Below are positions 63,775 through 64,000 of a stretch of 64,000 nucleotides of DNA, in pieces (within the stretch, counting starts at the first letter, position 1; every line of letters starts with the position of its first letter). The notes beneath the pieces are model-generated. The model saw only the letters and a program-made list of their open reading frames with translations, searched no databases and was not told the DNA's origin. The position numbers and the translations under genes were made by a program. The DNA lies in contig NC_049980.1 in NCBI RefSeq assembly GCF_000003815.2, forward strand, positions 2,409,182-2,473,181, given 5' to 3'. Source of the DNA: Branchiostoma floridae. Taxonomy: Eukaryota > Chordata > Leptocardii > Amphioxiformes > Branchiostomatidae.

Positions 63775-64000
63775 TTTGGGGCATGGTGGCGGCACTGTTG
63801 GGGCATTGTTGGGGCGCCGTTGGGGCACCGTTGCGGCACTGTTGCGGCACTGTTGCGGCATCTTGCCACTTGCGTTATTTTTAAACTTTAAAAAAAAACG
63901 TCGCGCTTGCTTGCGGCACTTCTAGGTTTGCTTGCGGCACCTCTAGGTTTGCTTGCGGCACCTCTAGGTTCCGTGGCAGTACATCTGCGTTTTCGAACGC
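63775..64000. repeat. TTG(G/C)GGCACTG tandem block, right
   Basis: About eight tandem GTTG(C/G)GGC(A/G)(C/T)(T/C) units of 10-12 bp, then three copies of TTGCTTGCGGCACCTCTAGG at the window edge. The frame read through it on the minus strand is an artefact of the repeat. Confidence 0.75.

Overview
The window looks like nuclear genomic DNA of a cephalochordate (amphioxus, Branchiostoma-like). This is inferred from four things: genes with many short exons and consensus GT/AG introns, a vertebrate-type cytoplasmic intermediate-filament gene, an ACE2-type peptidase gene, and a very dense load of small DNA transposons, SINEs and LINE fragments. No bacterial operon, virus or CRISPR array is visible. 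One 100-base run of N (47298-47397) is an assembly gap.

Layout. (1) 1-9357, minus strand: the 5' part of an intermediate-filament gene. It has a 1.2-kb first exon with a long Arg/Asp-rich head and a 61-bp second exon; the remaining exons lie beyond the left edge. (2) 9.4-14.6 kb: intergenic, with a four-unit tandem repeat carrying E-boxes, two adjacent palindromic MITEs and an orphan carboxylesterase exon fragment on the minus strand. (3) 14662-33395, plus strand: a 13-exon angiotensin-converting-enzyme family gene. My splice model stays in frame throughout (1899 bp, 632 aa). It has ACE2-type active-site residues, all three expected disulfide pairs, no collectrin region and a GPI-type C-terminal tail. 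Its introns are full of mobile elements. (4) 35269-38626 and 42102-45321, plus strand: tandem type-B carboxylesterase/cholinesterase-fold genes (573 and 572 aa), each with signal peptide, catalytic triad and hydrophobic C-terminus. (5) 45.4-53.0 kb: repeat-rich, with families also found in intron 3 of the ACE2-like gene and a dead LINE nested among them with a 10-bp target duplication. (6) 54807-57803, plus strand: a single-exon 998-aa acidic, probably disordered protein of unknown function ending in a CaaX box. (7) 57.8-64 kb: MITEs, a cluster of short palindromes, minisatellites, a 72-nt hairpin and a short unrecognised coding stretch.

The three enzyme genes all encode secreted or surface hydrolases (one metallopeptidase, two esterases) with predicted membrane-anchoring tails. 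They lie in the same orientation, but nothing in the sequence shows a shared pathway. Exon coordinates were read by hand from splice consensus, reading phase and family resemblance; no alignment or database search was run.
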